Shown: positions 1-10,586 of the stretch, one piece after another
Layout: every line of letters begins with the position of its first letter
Position numbering within the stretch: position 1 is the first letter of the stretch
NCBI RefSeq assembly: GCF_000002235.5
Contig: NW_022145606.1
Coordinates: 50,129,333-50,193,332, forward strand
Length of the DNA: 64,000 nt
Reading direction: 5' to 3'
Source of the DNA: Strongylocentrotus purpuratus
Taxonomy: Eukaryota; Echinodermata; Echinoidea; Camarodonta; Strongylocentrotidae
Made by a program: the position numbers and the translations under genes
Notes under the pieces: generated by a model
Told to the model about the DNA's origin: nothing
Database searches by the model: none
Seen by the model: only the letters and a program-made list of their open reading frames with translations

Positions 1-412
1 GCCCATGCGCAGATTGTATCTGTAAACTCCCTTATTGACGTCAAATGCTTTATCAAAGCCACGTAGCTGTATTACATTTTTCGAGGGGCGTAACCCAGCA
101 AGCGTGAGAACTGTGAAAATGGATGGTTATTATCATTTTTTGGTAAATTTAGAGATTTTCTGAAAAATCAGAGGCTGGAATATTAATAAGTAGAGGTGTA
201 TTCATTTTATGAAAGGCTATGTTAGTTGGGTTAGAGTGGCCCTTTAATCAATGGAACATGTGGCAAAAGAAAAAGCAGTGTTGCCAATTAACAATTTGAA
301 TATAAGGAAATAAAGTTATTTGAATTTCATCCATGGGGGATGTTAAATCATAATGTGATATGCGCTATACAGGGACAGCATATTATTACCATTCCCATTT
401 TCTGTCTGACAG

Positions 413-1068
413 ACCTTCAAGCCTCAAGACAATGATTATAAGACGGTCCGAGAGAAGGCTGCCTCACAGCGCCGTGATGTCGAGAGAGCCTTGACGAGAT
501 TCATTGCTAAAACGGGAGATAACCAAACGCTCTTCCCCGGTGACAGCAACCTCTTTCCATGTAAGTAGATGATGTCTTTTGGCAAGGTATTAATCTTTAT
601 TTGCCACTCCATACTCAGGAGAGAAATGGGGATCTGGTAGGATGATGCCATGTCGTAAAGGCCAATGTGAATGAAAGTTACAATATGTATTACCGGTAAA
701 CAGAAAAGGGCTAATTTGTACATGAAATTAGTGATGACAGATTCCTCTCTGTGTTGCCAATTTAATCTCTCATTTTTCCCCCTGCAGTGATAGCCTGTAC
801 CCCTTCACCCGTACCGTACCTTGACGCCCTCATACCTTCAGAGCATGACGTCCTGGAGGAACCCGAAGAAAACCAAACTCTAGAGGGCGACATGAAATCG
901 GCGGACGAGAGTGAGGAGAAGCGAGATTCTGGAGATGCTGAAGGAAAACCGAAAGGTACGGAAGACGATGGAGGATCAACGCCAGCGAAGAGACGGCATG
1001 ACCCAGAGGTCATTGATAATCCGTTCCTACGGGAACCAAAACGTCCGCGGTACAAGAAAAAGAAGTGA
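413..1068 (+). CDS. C-terminal two exons of an unidentified protein (5' end beyond the window)
   Basis: Two exons join in phase: 413-560 (acceptor CAG before 413, donor GTAAGT at 561) and 788-1068 (acceptor GCAG, stop TGA at 1066-1068). They encode about 142 residues. The first part is charged and probably helical (KTVREKAASQRRDVERALTR). A hydrophobic/proline stretch follows (IACTPSPVPYLDALIP), then an acidic low-complexity linker. The protein ends in a basic tail (FLREPKRPRYKKKK), which resembles a nuclear localisation signal. I do not recognise the family. The upstream exons lie left of the window. The gene is convergent with FICD. Reading frame, splice sites and phase agree, so I am fairly sure this is a real gene end; the nuclear location is an inference from the tail. 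Confidence 0.7.
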
Positions 1069-1176
1069 TCCATTACTTGCTAGGACAATTGAGATGGACT
1101 CTGTACATGTAACTTTTATGTCCAAGAAATTAAGGAAGAGGACAGCATGAATATTTTGAAACATGGCTAAAACATC

Positions 1177-1519
1177 GTAGAGGTGTCATGGTCGAGTGGA
1201 TATGTCACTGTACTGCAGATCACAAGGTACAGGGTTCGAGTCCTGCGCGGCACTAATGTCCTTTGTACAGACATTAATCTACATTTGCCACTCTCCACCC
1301 ATGTGTTGAATGGGTACCCGGTAGGATGCGAAAGTTAATGTGGTTAGATGAGTGTGCGTTTAAATGACGTCTGGCTGGAATGCTCCCCAGGGAGTGGAAA
1401 TGTGCATATATTGTGTGCAGGTAAGCCTGAATTTGATGACCGGGGTAATAATAGATCTGTAAAGCGCTTTGAGAGGGCCTGCGGTCCTGTAAAGCGCTAT
1501 ATTAGAAAGAACTATTAAT
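1177..1519 (+). mobile_element. tRNA-derived SINE, full-length-looking copy
   Basis: The head carries both internal RNA polymerase III promoter boxes: A-box-like TGGTCGAGTGG near 1190 and B-box GGTTCGAGTCC near 1233. The body contains CTCCCCAGGGAGTGG and ends in GTAAAGCGCTATATTAG followed by an A/T-rich tail. Related copies occur at 61012-61290 and 61519-61745, and body-only fragments at 22500-22622 and 55967-56100. It lies about 110 bp after the stop codon of the gene at 413-1068, so it may be part of that 3' UTR. Confidence 0.75.
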
Positions 1520-1687
1520 ATCATTCCAGGCACAAGACAACAAAGTGATTGACAGTGTGAGAGCTAGGACAGTTGGCAGTCTCCATCTGCATTGTGATGT
1601 CATAATTCGCTGACACCAGACTTGTGTAAATACCATTGATGGGTGTACAAGTCTTGCACACAGCGAACCCGTGGTCCCATCGAGAAA

Positions 1688-1803
1688 TACCCCCTAGTCT
1701 CTTCGGAAGTCATCGGGTGATGGAAATGTCAGATAATGACTTTAATACCATATGGGGGAATGGGTGGAAAAGGCAGAGTATTGTTGGTCATAAAACTGAA
1801 GAC
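1688..1803 (+). repeat. Dispersed repeat fragment (shared with 40724-40843)
   Basis: It starts AATACCCCCTAGTCTCT and ends TTGTTGGTCATAAAACT. The same ends recur at 40724-40843 in RPL15 intron 2. The type of element is not identified. Confidence 0.5.
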
Positions 1804-1961
1804 AAATCCTTGTAGTTGACAACACCCTTTATTGAGCTATCGTGCCTCCTGTGTGCATTACGTAATCCTTTCGGGAAAAGTGAAGTCCATACTCTGTGTG
1901 GGACATCACCTGTGATCGGGTGGATACCTAAATGGTGTCGTAGTCTTCTTGAGAACCCCAA

Positions 1962-2303
1962 TACAGTGAAACTTCAGTATAACAAGGTCCTTGGGACCCT
2001 GGAAATTGACTTGTTATATCAGAACAAAATATATAATGAGCTTCGGCCAGTAAAATCACCTTGTTATAACAGATACCTCGTTATATTAGAGCTCTTTATA
2101 ATGAGGTACAGGGGGAAAAATACACAGGGGCTCGGGGCGAAGTAGCCCCCGAAATGCCAGAAAGAACCCCCGAAAGTGAAAAAAGAGCCCCCCCAAAAGT
2201 TCAATGCAAAACAAAATACAGAGTGTTATTTTCATGCAAGCAAGCTTGAAAAGTAGCCCCCAAAATTTGTAGAGTATTTTTTCCCTGATGAGGTTCCACT
2301 GTA
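1962..2303. mobile_element. Miniature inverted-repeat element, Tc1/mariner-type ends
   Basis: The ends are TACAGTGAAACTTC and, inverted, TACAGTGGAACCTC, that is CAGT termini flanked by TA, as in Tc1/mariner elements. The interior contains several GTTATA-type palindromic pieces and no coding potential. The ends are degenerate, so this looks like an old copy. Confidence 0.5.
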
Positions 2304-4212
2304 CATTGTACTATGTGTATATTTAATACCCAAGGTATAGAAGATAGAGGGGTCAGCCGACTAGATTGATTGAAACCTTGCCAGAGCTACTTTGTAACGG
2401 TGTGAATAAACAGCAGTAATTAAAGACGTCTTTTTTAAACAAAATGATGGCCCTTGAAGATACTCTTGTGTTGTGACATGCCTCTTTTATTTTCATTATG
2501 TTAACAGTGTTTAAAGTGTACCGATCACCTCAAAATATAAGAATGAATAACATCAACCCTCCAAAAAAAACAGTCTTGCATTTTATGTGCTAAATGATAA
2601 GAAGTATGAAGAAAATAAAAACCATAAAACGGCGGGTACGTAACCCAAGTTGGACTCGGATTCAGTGCCTACCCATTCTACTGTGAGCACATAAAGCAAC
2701 GCAAACAACTATTCCACCGGGTAGTTACTAGTCGCTTTTGTGTCTAGTGAGAGTGTAGTTGAACTTGTAATATCTCTTTATAGAAGTATTATTTGAAGCT
2801 CGTCTTTTGACCTTGAACCATTAATACATAGAGCTATATATTTACAGGTGATTGGTACACTTTAATAAGTAGGGCCTGCTCATGGACCGCTTTAGGGAAA
2901 GGATTTAGGCTAATATAATGTAAAGGTAAATAAAAAGGAATGGGAGACGGAGGGAGAATGTAGAAGGGGGAGATGCAAAGATAGAATAGAGGGTACAGTA
3001 TCGAGAGAGAGAAAGAGAGAAGGGGAGAAATAGAAAGAAAAGAGTCAATATGGAACAAGAGATGAAGTTGTGGTCACTCTTTGAAAGCATATAACTCTGT
3101 GATCTCTGTCTCCAACACTTATTTGTCTCCCTCCCCCCTTCTCTTTCACTTTTTTTTATTTTTTTATCTCTCTCTCCCTCTCTATCTGTCTTTGGCTGTT
3201 TGTCTCTGTCTTTCCATCTGCGTGTCTGTCTGTCTCTCTATCTGCCTCTCTCTCTCTCTCTGTCTGCCTGTCTGTCTCTCTCTTTCTCTCCCCTTCCATC
3301 TGTACTGTAATATCTTTAACAATGACAATGATACATGTAATGAGCAGAATGCCAATAATGCAGTATTTCAGTAACACAAGACAAACATAGACATACACAT
3401 ACTAATCAGCTAGCCTCACACACCCATGGATCTCCTGTACATTCAACATATTCATCAAAGAAATAACATAGAAATGAAAACATCTGAAATTTTGTTTAGC
3501 TTGCGGAAGCATACACACCATATGTCAAATACTTTTATTTTCCTTTTAAAACTCCATATATAGACATTCTCAAACAAACTTAATAATAAATACAACATTC
3601 CTGGATATAAAAAAATATGATAATAATTTATAGATTTCTTGTATTTTAATGTACAGGTGTCGCAGCGCATATCAATATCGACATAATAAACAGTAATCTT
3701 AGAACTATGTTTTGTCTTATACTATACATGTATAATTGTATATATGTTTTAAAAAATTATATTTCCCAGACATCTTTCAGTCAAAGAAAGATTTTTCTAT
3801 TCTCCTCAGGAAGATTTCTACAACTTCCAGTCACATAATACAGATGATGATAATTAATGATAACTAAACTATACAATCGTGTGCAGAAAAGGCAATGGAT
3901 ACGTGACAATTTATGCTCGATGATAAATAAAACTGGTTGGAGTCATGACGAGTTTCAACTATCGATTATTTAATCTATGATCAGGATCAGGGCTGAAATA
4001 TACGGAACAGAAACTAAATTTGCTTTCATCATGACACCAATCAGAGTTTTATTTCTAGCCTTCTGTCTGTGTATCATTTGAAGCAACTATGGAATCATTA
4101 GCATATTCATAGCTAATTTATTTGTTATCATTATTGGTAATATGTGACAGGTATGTGACAGAGTTTAGAATATAGACTAATCCCAACTATTCTACATGGT
4201 GATGGTGACGTT
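2304..4212. other. Intergenic stretch without a recognisable gene
   Basis: It holds a purine-rich block (about 2937-3060) followed by a CT-rich block (3125-3295), which together could form a hairpin. An AATAAA lies at 2405-2410. The rest is unremarkable AT-rich sequence. The open frames over the CT/GA blocks are low-complexity and I do not call them genes. Confidence 0.6.
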
Positions 4213-4714
4213 TTAAAGGGAACCAAAACCTTCATAATATGTTACTTTTATTGTAAAGTTTAAGATATTTGAATAAAATCAGTGAAAATTTGAACAAAAT
4301 CGGGCAAGGAATAAGGAAGTTAAAGCTTTTTGAAATGACTAGTCACTAGAGGGCGATATTTAATTTGATGCGTCATTTGTGGACAACCTTTTGTACTTCA
4401 AATTTCACAATTCTTTTGTTTTCTTCGTATTTATTTGTGTTCTTGATCTGACTTCATAACATGTGAAGTAGAATATCATTTTGCATTCTATACCTTGCTT
4501 TCAGGGGTGTAGATTATCTCAATCACAAGAAAGAAAAAACATGAAATTTGAAGTACAAAAGGCATAGAGTTATCCACAAATGACTAGTCATTTCAAAAAG
4601 CTTCAACTTCCTTATTCCTTGCCCGATTTTGTTCAAATTGTCACTGATTTTAATCAAATATCTTAAACTTTACAATAAAAGTAACTTAGTATGAAGGTTT
4701 TGGTTCCCTTTAAA
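4213..4714. mobile_element. MITE-like element with about 135-bp inverted repeats
   Basis: The left arm begins TTAAAGGGAACCAAAACC and the right arm is its near-exact reverse complement ending GGTTTTGGTTCCCTTTAA. The arms match over roughly 135 bp with few mismatches and flank about 230 bp of non-coding sequence. TTAA at the very ends fits a TTAA-targeting (piggyBac-like) origin, but this is an inference. Confidence 0.75.
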
Positions 4715-5234
4715 GGTTGGTCCTTAGATGATTGATACACGTCTGTAAAAACCAAATTACACACACATGTATGTACTGTCACTGCTTGGTAACTTGTATG
4801 CAGTCAACAACTGAATTATTCATATCCCTTGTAAATATGATGTTTTATAGGGTGTTTTTCTTAACTCAAGAAAGACAGGTGGAATGGTTAAATTAGGGCC
4901 TTTTTAGAATACTTCTAGACATAAGCATTAATATGTCCCATTCTCAAGAAGCAATTTTAAACATAATTACAAATTTTCAAAAAATTAGTAAGGGTATGAA
5001 TAATTTAGTTGATAACTGCATACCGGTACTCCTTCTAACAACGCCTCATAGATAGCATCTCAAAGTGTTTGTATCCAATGGAAAAAGGTACTGTATGTAA
5101 ATTGCAACAATTATCATAATGCATTGGACTCTATAATCATATGATGAGAGAAATATAGAACTTGGATAGATGATTTTGAGTACTCGTTAAGTCGGTGCTC
5201 CAGTGAAGAGTATGCAATGTAAGAGAGTAAATCA

Positions 5235-5383
5235 GGGACCCGTTTCATAATGCCTTTTTTCAATGACAAATGACAAAAATCAGTGACAAATCTAGCTGAT
5301 AACCAATCAGAAGCAAGGATTTCACTAGCTAATAACAAAAAATGTAATTTGTCACTGATGACAAGTTTTGTATAATGGGGCCC
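5235..5383. mobile_element. Palindromic miniature element (GGGCCC-GTTTCATAA family)
   Basis: It begins GGGACCCGTTTCATAA and ends TTTTGTATAATGGGGCCC, so the two ends are inverted relatives. The interior holds the family core (ACCAATCAGAAGCAAGGATTT). Relatives in this window: 5817-5950, 9221-9373, 13259-13397, 16662-16886, 24300-24432 and 26545-26664. Confidence 0.65.
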
Positions 5384-5816
5384 AGGAGTATTATGTTCCC
5401 ACTCTATAAACCTTTTAATTCCTTGTCGGGTAAAATCATTGCCGGCCCAATGTGAACATACATGTACGTATTATACAATACCTACACGTATAACACCATG
5501 ATAAATACACAACCATCTGCTGGAAACACAAGCACTTTTGAGAAATGATCACTTAACCATTCTGATGTGCTAACAGCCTTTAAAAAGATTCCTGAGATGG
5601 CAAATATAATCATTTAATAATAGTTTTTCTTTCTTGACTACATTCACAAAACCAAAGGAATACCGCATCTTTGAGCATCTAAACAACGTAATAAAACAGT
5701 GCAAGTGCTATATATATTTTTTCGCTACAACATTGATGACGTAAATTATCCTGGAAAATGTGGCCATAAAACTCGCCTTTCTAAGATTCCTTTTTTAAAA
5801 TAATTTTTAATCACCA

Positions 5817-5950
5817 GGGCCCTGTTTCATATAACAAATGCTAAATTTCTATACCAAATTTTTTCTCAGCCAATCAAATGCCACGATTTCAGTAGCTTAT
5901 AACAGTTCTTGTAACTCGTTATTGATAACAAGTTTTGTCAAACAGGGACC
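5817..5950. mobile_element. Palindromic miniature element (GGGCCC-GTTTCATAA family)
   Basis: It runs from GGGCCCTGTTTCATATAA to TTTTGTCAAACAGGGACC. The core AGCCAATCAAATGCCACGA matches the family. No coding content. Confidence 0.65.
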
Positions 5951-6604
5951 ATATCAATGTGTATGACTAGATTACATGGCAAGATGATGGGTTGTTAGTT
6001 GTTACACCACTATCAAAAAATAATTTAGAAGAAACAACAAATATGAAATAAAGAGATCATTTAAAGTTTTAAAAAAATAAAGACAGAACAAAATAAATAT
6101 ACAGTAGGATTGCGGATGCACCATATGAGAGAGAGAGGATTGAGGACACAATAAGAAGAGTTGAAAGAATCCTAAGATCAATTAAAAACAAAAAACTTAC
6201 AGAGAAAACAGACCGCATGAGGAAAATGGATAGGAGAATGAAAGATAGAGAGACAACAGAGAGAGGAGGAAGAGAGAAAGAGAGAAGAAGACACCGGAGA
6301 TAGAGAGAAAGATCAAATAACAGATATAAAAATGAGGAGATATAGAGAAAAGTACTGCACATTTAAAAGTTAAACATTATATAAAAATAATCAAAGTTTA
6401 AATTTTGCAACCCACCCTCCTCTAAATCCCTGAAATCAATCGTTTTTATCCTCAATCTGTAGTTTAATTGGTAAGTTGAGAGAGAGACAGAGGGAGCGCG
6501 ACTTGCGCGCGAGAGAGAGATAGGAGAGAGAGAGAGGGAGAGGAGAGAGCTGAAGACCAGTGATAGTACTGCACAATGTAACCTTGGATACCAATGTAAT
6601 TCTC

Positions 6605-9600
6605 TTACATCTCTTCCACCAATCGTCTCCCCTCCTCTATCTCCGGGATGCCGTCCAGTGAGTCTGACGTCAACCATAGATACGCATCAAGCATGTCATC
6701 CAAGCAATTACAGATGAACCTGATAAAGGGTCTTATATCCCCGGCATTAGCCTGGATGATGGTCTCGTAATACTGCCCTCTTTGCGAGAGCTTGACTATG
6801 ACTGGTGGGTACCCCGCCCGCAGCAGGATTAGATTCATCAATAGCCGCGACGTCCTTCCATTCCCATCAATAAAGGGATGGATGTAGATGAATTTATAGT
6901 GCGCCAGCGCAGCGAATTCGACCGGGTGCAGGGATGCGGCTTCTTCCGAGTTCATCCAGTCCACAAAATCCTCCATGAGGTCGTTGACCTCCACCGACGG
7001 GGGCGGGATGTACCCTCCCACGAAAACCTGCGTGGTGCGGAGGTTCCCCGCCGTTATGGGATCGACGTGCCCTAGGACGCGCTTGTGGATCTGGAGGATG
7101 TCATTGACGGTAATCTTCCCGAAGCGATGCTGGAGGGTGTCGTTGATGAACTGCAGAGCGAGGTTCAGGCCTAGGACCTCGTTGTGTTCCATGATGCTCT
7201 TCCCGCCGATGGCCAACCCGGTCTCCATGATGGAACGCATCTGCTCCAAGGAGAGGGTGTTCCCCTCGATGGCGGTGGTGTGGTAGATCTGCAGGTAGAG
7301 GAACTCCTCCTGGGCGCGCTGAAGGGCGCGGCTGTTCTCAGAGATCTGCTGACCCATCTGTAATTGCTTGTCGTCCACCTTCGCAAACATACCCTTGTCG
7401 ATCTCAGCTACGGCTGCTGATGTTCTCTCCCTGCACAATTAGAAAAATGAATAAAACATTTGTGAAAGCAGTATAGAAAGCTGTTGTCGTTTTTTTATCT
7501 TAACAAAATTAGTGTGGAGACAAATCCATTGTAGGCTACTGCTGCAGATGTTCTCTCCCTGCACAAAAAAATGAATAAAAACATAAAGTGACACCGTTAT
7601 AGAAAGTTGTTTTTTTTATCTTACAATTCGGATCTCCTTTGAACAGAATCAGTGGAGTCAAATCCGTTGTAGGTGAACTCATCATCATCACTGATTTAGC
7701 AGGTGTTTTTACGCTGTATGCTTGGATGTTTCATTTCCCTTATGGCCATTCCCCAAGCCTGTTGGTCTTCAGCGTCTGTCTGGGTGAGGCAAAATGCTCT
7801 CATATCTTCTTCTTGTGTTTCCTTCCAAGTTTTGGCTAGGCCTGCCTCACCATTTCTTGTTTTCTGTAGCCAATGACTTTTTACTCTCCTAACCACCACC
7901 ACCACCTACATGTACCATCTCAATCTACTCATCCCACGGATGCCAGTTAGAATTGATCAGAGTGCCTGAAAATCACCTAGAATTAGCTATTTTGTACGCA
8001 AAACGCCTAAAATATGGTCTGAAAATAACTTGCCAGGGCCTGATTTCAGGCTATTGCCCGAAAAATGGCATCCCTGTCATTCTTATAGTGTGTCTCCTGA
8101 CTTAAGATTTTTGTCAGTCTTACGAATAAGAGATCTTCATTCTTCTATCTGTTATATAGAGAGGTTTCGCACATCTATCTAATCTTCTTTTCTCTGATGT
8201 ATATAAGGCCGTCTGGACTAGTTTAGCTAGAGGGAACAGACCTCCCTGCAAGGTCACTAACAGGTGGTTATCTCATCAAATCAGCTCTCAATTAACATAA
8301 GAAAAAGAGGATCATTGGGGACCAATGGTCACCAATTAGGCATTGATCACTATATAGAGGGCGCAAGTAGCTATCAATAGTACAGTGGGGCTTTAGGGAG
8401 ACGCTACTTACCTGTTTGTAAGAGCTCTGGAATGAGAGTTGTTTGCGATGAGAGCACAGGAGTACAGATGGTTGGCCCTCACGATGTCCTCGTCTTCGAT
8501 GAACTCTCCGTAAGCGTTGAGCGTGTCTGCATGGTGAGGGTCTAGCGCTAAGGCATGCTCGAAGAGCTTGTGAGCCTTCTCTTTCTTCCCCTGTGTATGG
8601 GCATCCAAAGCCTGGTGCACTGCTGCCTGTACTTCACCTGCAACATCTGAGAGAGGAGTAGGGGTACCAAAAGACAAATACTACATATCATCATCAATAG
8701 TGATCTGTCAGTTTATGACAGGTTCAGTGACCCAATCAACATTCTATATCAAGTGTCTCTCCAAGTACCTCGGTCTTGAACCATCCGTTTCAGTGTTTCG
8801 TACCCTGCTGCTCCACATTCTGTGATTCAATCATCTAGAAAGTCTTTACAAGGTCTCCCCCTCTTCTTCATTCCATGTATACGACCTTCTATGACTCTGA
8901 TCATCAAACCATCTTCTGAATATTTCTCTCCTAAGCCTAATGGGAAGGAACCCTGAATTGAATTGTAATTTCCCCCCAATTCAATCTACATGTATTAAAA
9001 CAACATCTTTAATTGATACGCTTCATCACAAGCACCAACACCAACTTCTAGCCACCAGCATTCCAGCCAGATAAACGTATACGAAGCATATCATCGACAT
9101 AGTCATAAGTACCAAGAGAACACAGAGGAGATTGGGTGATAAATCAGATCCATCACAAAAACTAGTGAGCTTTCTTGTTCTTTTTTTGTTAATGACATCT
9201 GGGCCAGGAGAAGGGGATCAGGGCCCTGTTTCACAAAAGTTTTAAACAATAATAAGTTACGTTAACTGTCATAAGCTACTGAAATAGTGGCATTTGATTG
9301 GCTGAAAGATTAGACATATATTACTCAGCTTTTGTTATTGTCTATTAATAACGAGTTTTATGAAACGGGACCCAAGGCAGGGCTTCATGAAAACACGTGT
9401 TTATTGCGATACATTGGTCTCGATGGAAAATGGGGGGCACTTGTACGATGGGTACCGTTGGGTGTCCCGAACACAAGCTTTTCAGATTTAGAGGAAAATA
9501 TTGATGAAAAAGCACCAAACATCATGATTACATTAATAGACCAGTCCAACATACGCGCATGTCTTAAAAGATTAATGAAATATCGCTTTTCAACTGCCTT

Positions 9601-10389
9601 GATACACAAGCTGTCGAGCTGTACACTGCGCTGCGTCCAGACACAAACATAACAAACCAACAACAAAAACAATAACATTCAATTTCAATGAATCAATGAT
9701 TAGTCTAGACCTAAAAAACACAATATTTCAGGCATTTCTGTTCCTAGTCCAGCAGAAGGAGAAGAGGTCAGGTCATATCTTTCATCAACAGTCAATTCTT
9801 CAACCTGTCAATCACTCAATGTCAATGTCAATGTCAATGGAATTAATAAATCGCAGTTCCCTGGAAGAATCCTGGATCGATGAACAGGCTTAGACCTACA
9901 ACATCGTGTATTTAAGTAAAGTAAAGTAGCTAAAGTAATAAATAAATAAAAAAAAAAAAACACTCATTCATATTCCAGATAAACAGCAGTCAGCACAAAT
10001 CATTTTTTCTGTTTACTTAATTAAACCCTTTTGATCCTGAATTGATAACTCTATTCTAAGAGTAAAACTAAGTCTTACTAACAGTTATTTACCAGTGTCA
10101 ATTTCCGTTAAAACACAATATCCTTACCTGATGATTTTTGCTTCGGTGACACGGGCCAATTTCGCAAGCCATAATCAAATTTCTGCACTTCGGTGTTTGG
10201 GAGTGTTGACAATTCTGTTGTCCCACTCGTAAATTTCTGTGTTGGTAAAACTATTCCTAGATTTGTGATCAGTATTGCGCTTATTACTCCACCTAATAAA
10301 AATAAAATAACACTAAATACGCTTGACGAAATGTTGATCGTCAGGATTGTGTCTTTCTGCGATTTGTTATCTCCAGCTCCGCTCTCCAT
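6605..10389 (-). CDS. FICD: Protein adenylyltransferase FICD (Fic-domain AMP-transferase), complete, 3 exons
   Basis: Exons (minus): 10389-10128, 8646-8412, 7430-6605; 440 aa (the human protein is slightly longer). The family resides in the ER membrane and AMPylates and de-AMPylates the chaperone BiP. Exon 1 gives a short N-tail and one transmembrane segment (about residues 24-46). Exon 2 carries TPR repeats. Exon 3 carries the Fic core HPFIDGNGRTSR with catalytic His about 340. The auto-inhibitory motif TAIEGN (Glu about 221) lies N-terminal to the core, making it a class II Fic protein with regulatory and catalytic residues intact. I chose ATG 10389 because the upstream in-frame codons are only TTG. 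Introns have GT-AG ends and phase closes. The gene is divergent from DDX51. Identification is near certain; the function is from the family. Confidence 0.96.
9221..9373. mobile_element. Palindromic miniature element in FICD intron 1
   Basis: It runs from GGGCCCTGTTTCACAAAAG to GAGTTTTATGAAACGGGACCC, the typical inverted ends of the GGGCCC-GTTTCA family. The interior has the GGCATTTGATTGGCTGAAAG core. Confidence 0.65.
9374..10127. other. Rest of FICD intron 1
   Basis: Nothing recognisable apart from a short (TCAATG)n run near 9815-9838 and a poly(A) run near 9948-9960. Open frames on both strands over 9385-9680 have no family resemblance and are not called. Confidence 0.5.
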
Positions 10390-10586
10390 GATTTTTGGTA
10401 CGCCCAAATTTTCATGTTGATTATGATGCAATCGGCTCAGCTGTCAGATCGCGAGAAAAGGGATTTGGCAATTTCTGATTGGATAAAAGTGCAAGACGTC
10501 ACGAACAAGATGGCTGCGCCCATAGAAGTAAAATTGATCAGCTAGAGAAATTTCTTGAAGATATTTACATGCTGAGCGATCATATA
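10390..10586. promoter_or_regulatory. Bidirectional promoter between FICD and DDX51
   Basis: Only 197 bp separate the two start codons. The interval contains an inverted CCAAT box (ATTGG, 10478-10482), a CRE-like GACGTCAC (10495-10502) and a YY1-type AAGATGGCTGCGCC (10507-10520). The last is a common initiator-proximal motif of animal housekeeping genes. No TATA box at a convincing spacing was seen. The motifs are visible in the sequence; bidirectional use is an inference from the head-to-head arrangement. Confidence 0.7.
10510..10545 (+). other. Upstream ORF in the DDX51 leader (MAAPIEVKLIS)
   Basis: ATG 10510, embedded in the YY1 motif, opens an 11-codon frame ending in TAG at 10543-10545, 41 bp before the DDX51 start. 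It would be translated only if transcription starts upstream of about 10505. Its context (AAGATGG) is reasonable. Confidence 0.4.

Larger units (their letters stand above)
4715..6604. other. Intergenic stretch between the unidentified gene and FICD, with two small palindromic elements
   Basis: There is no gene here. It includes the miniature elements at 5235-5383 and 5817-5950, and GA-rich simple sequence at 6225-6320 and 6476-6550. The FICD 3' UTR must begin just left of 6605, but no clear polyadenylation signal on the minus strand was found nearby. Confidence 0.6.

Noticed and set aside
1177-1260. Functional tRNA gene
   Set aside because: A and B boxes are present, but the sequence continues into a repeated SINE body and no proper anticodon or acceptor stem pairing was evident.
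9332-9678. Overlapping open frames on both strands in FICD intron 1
   Set aside because: No family resemblance and they overlap a miniature element; probably chance.
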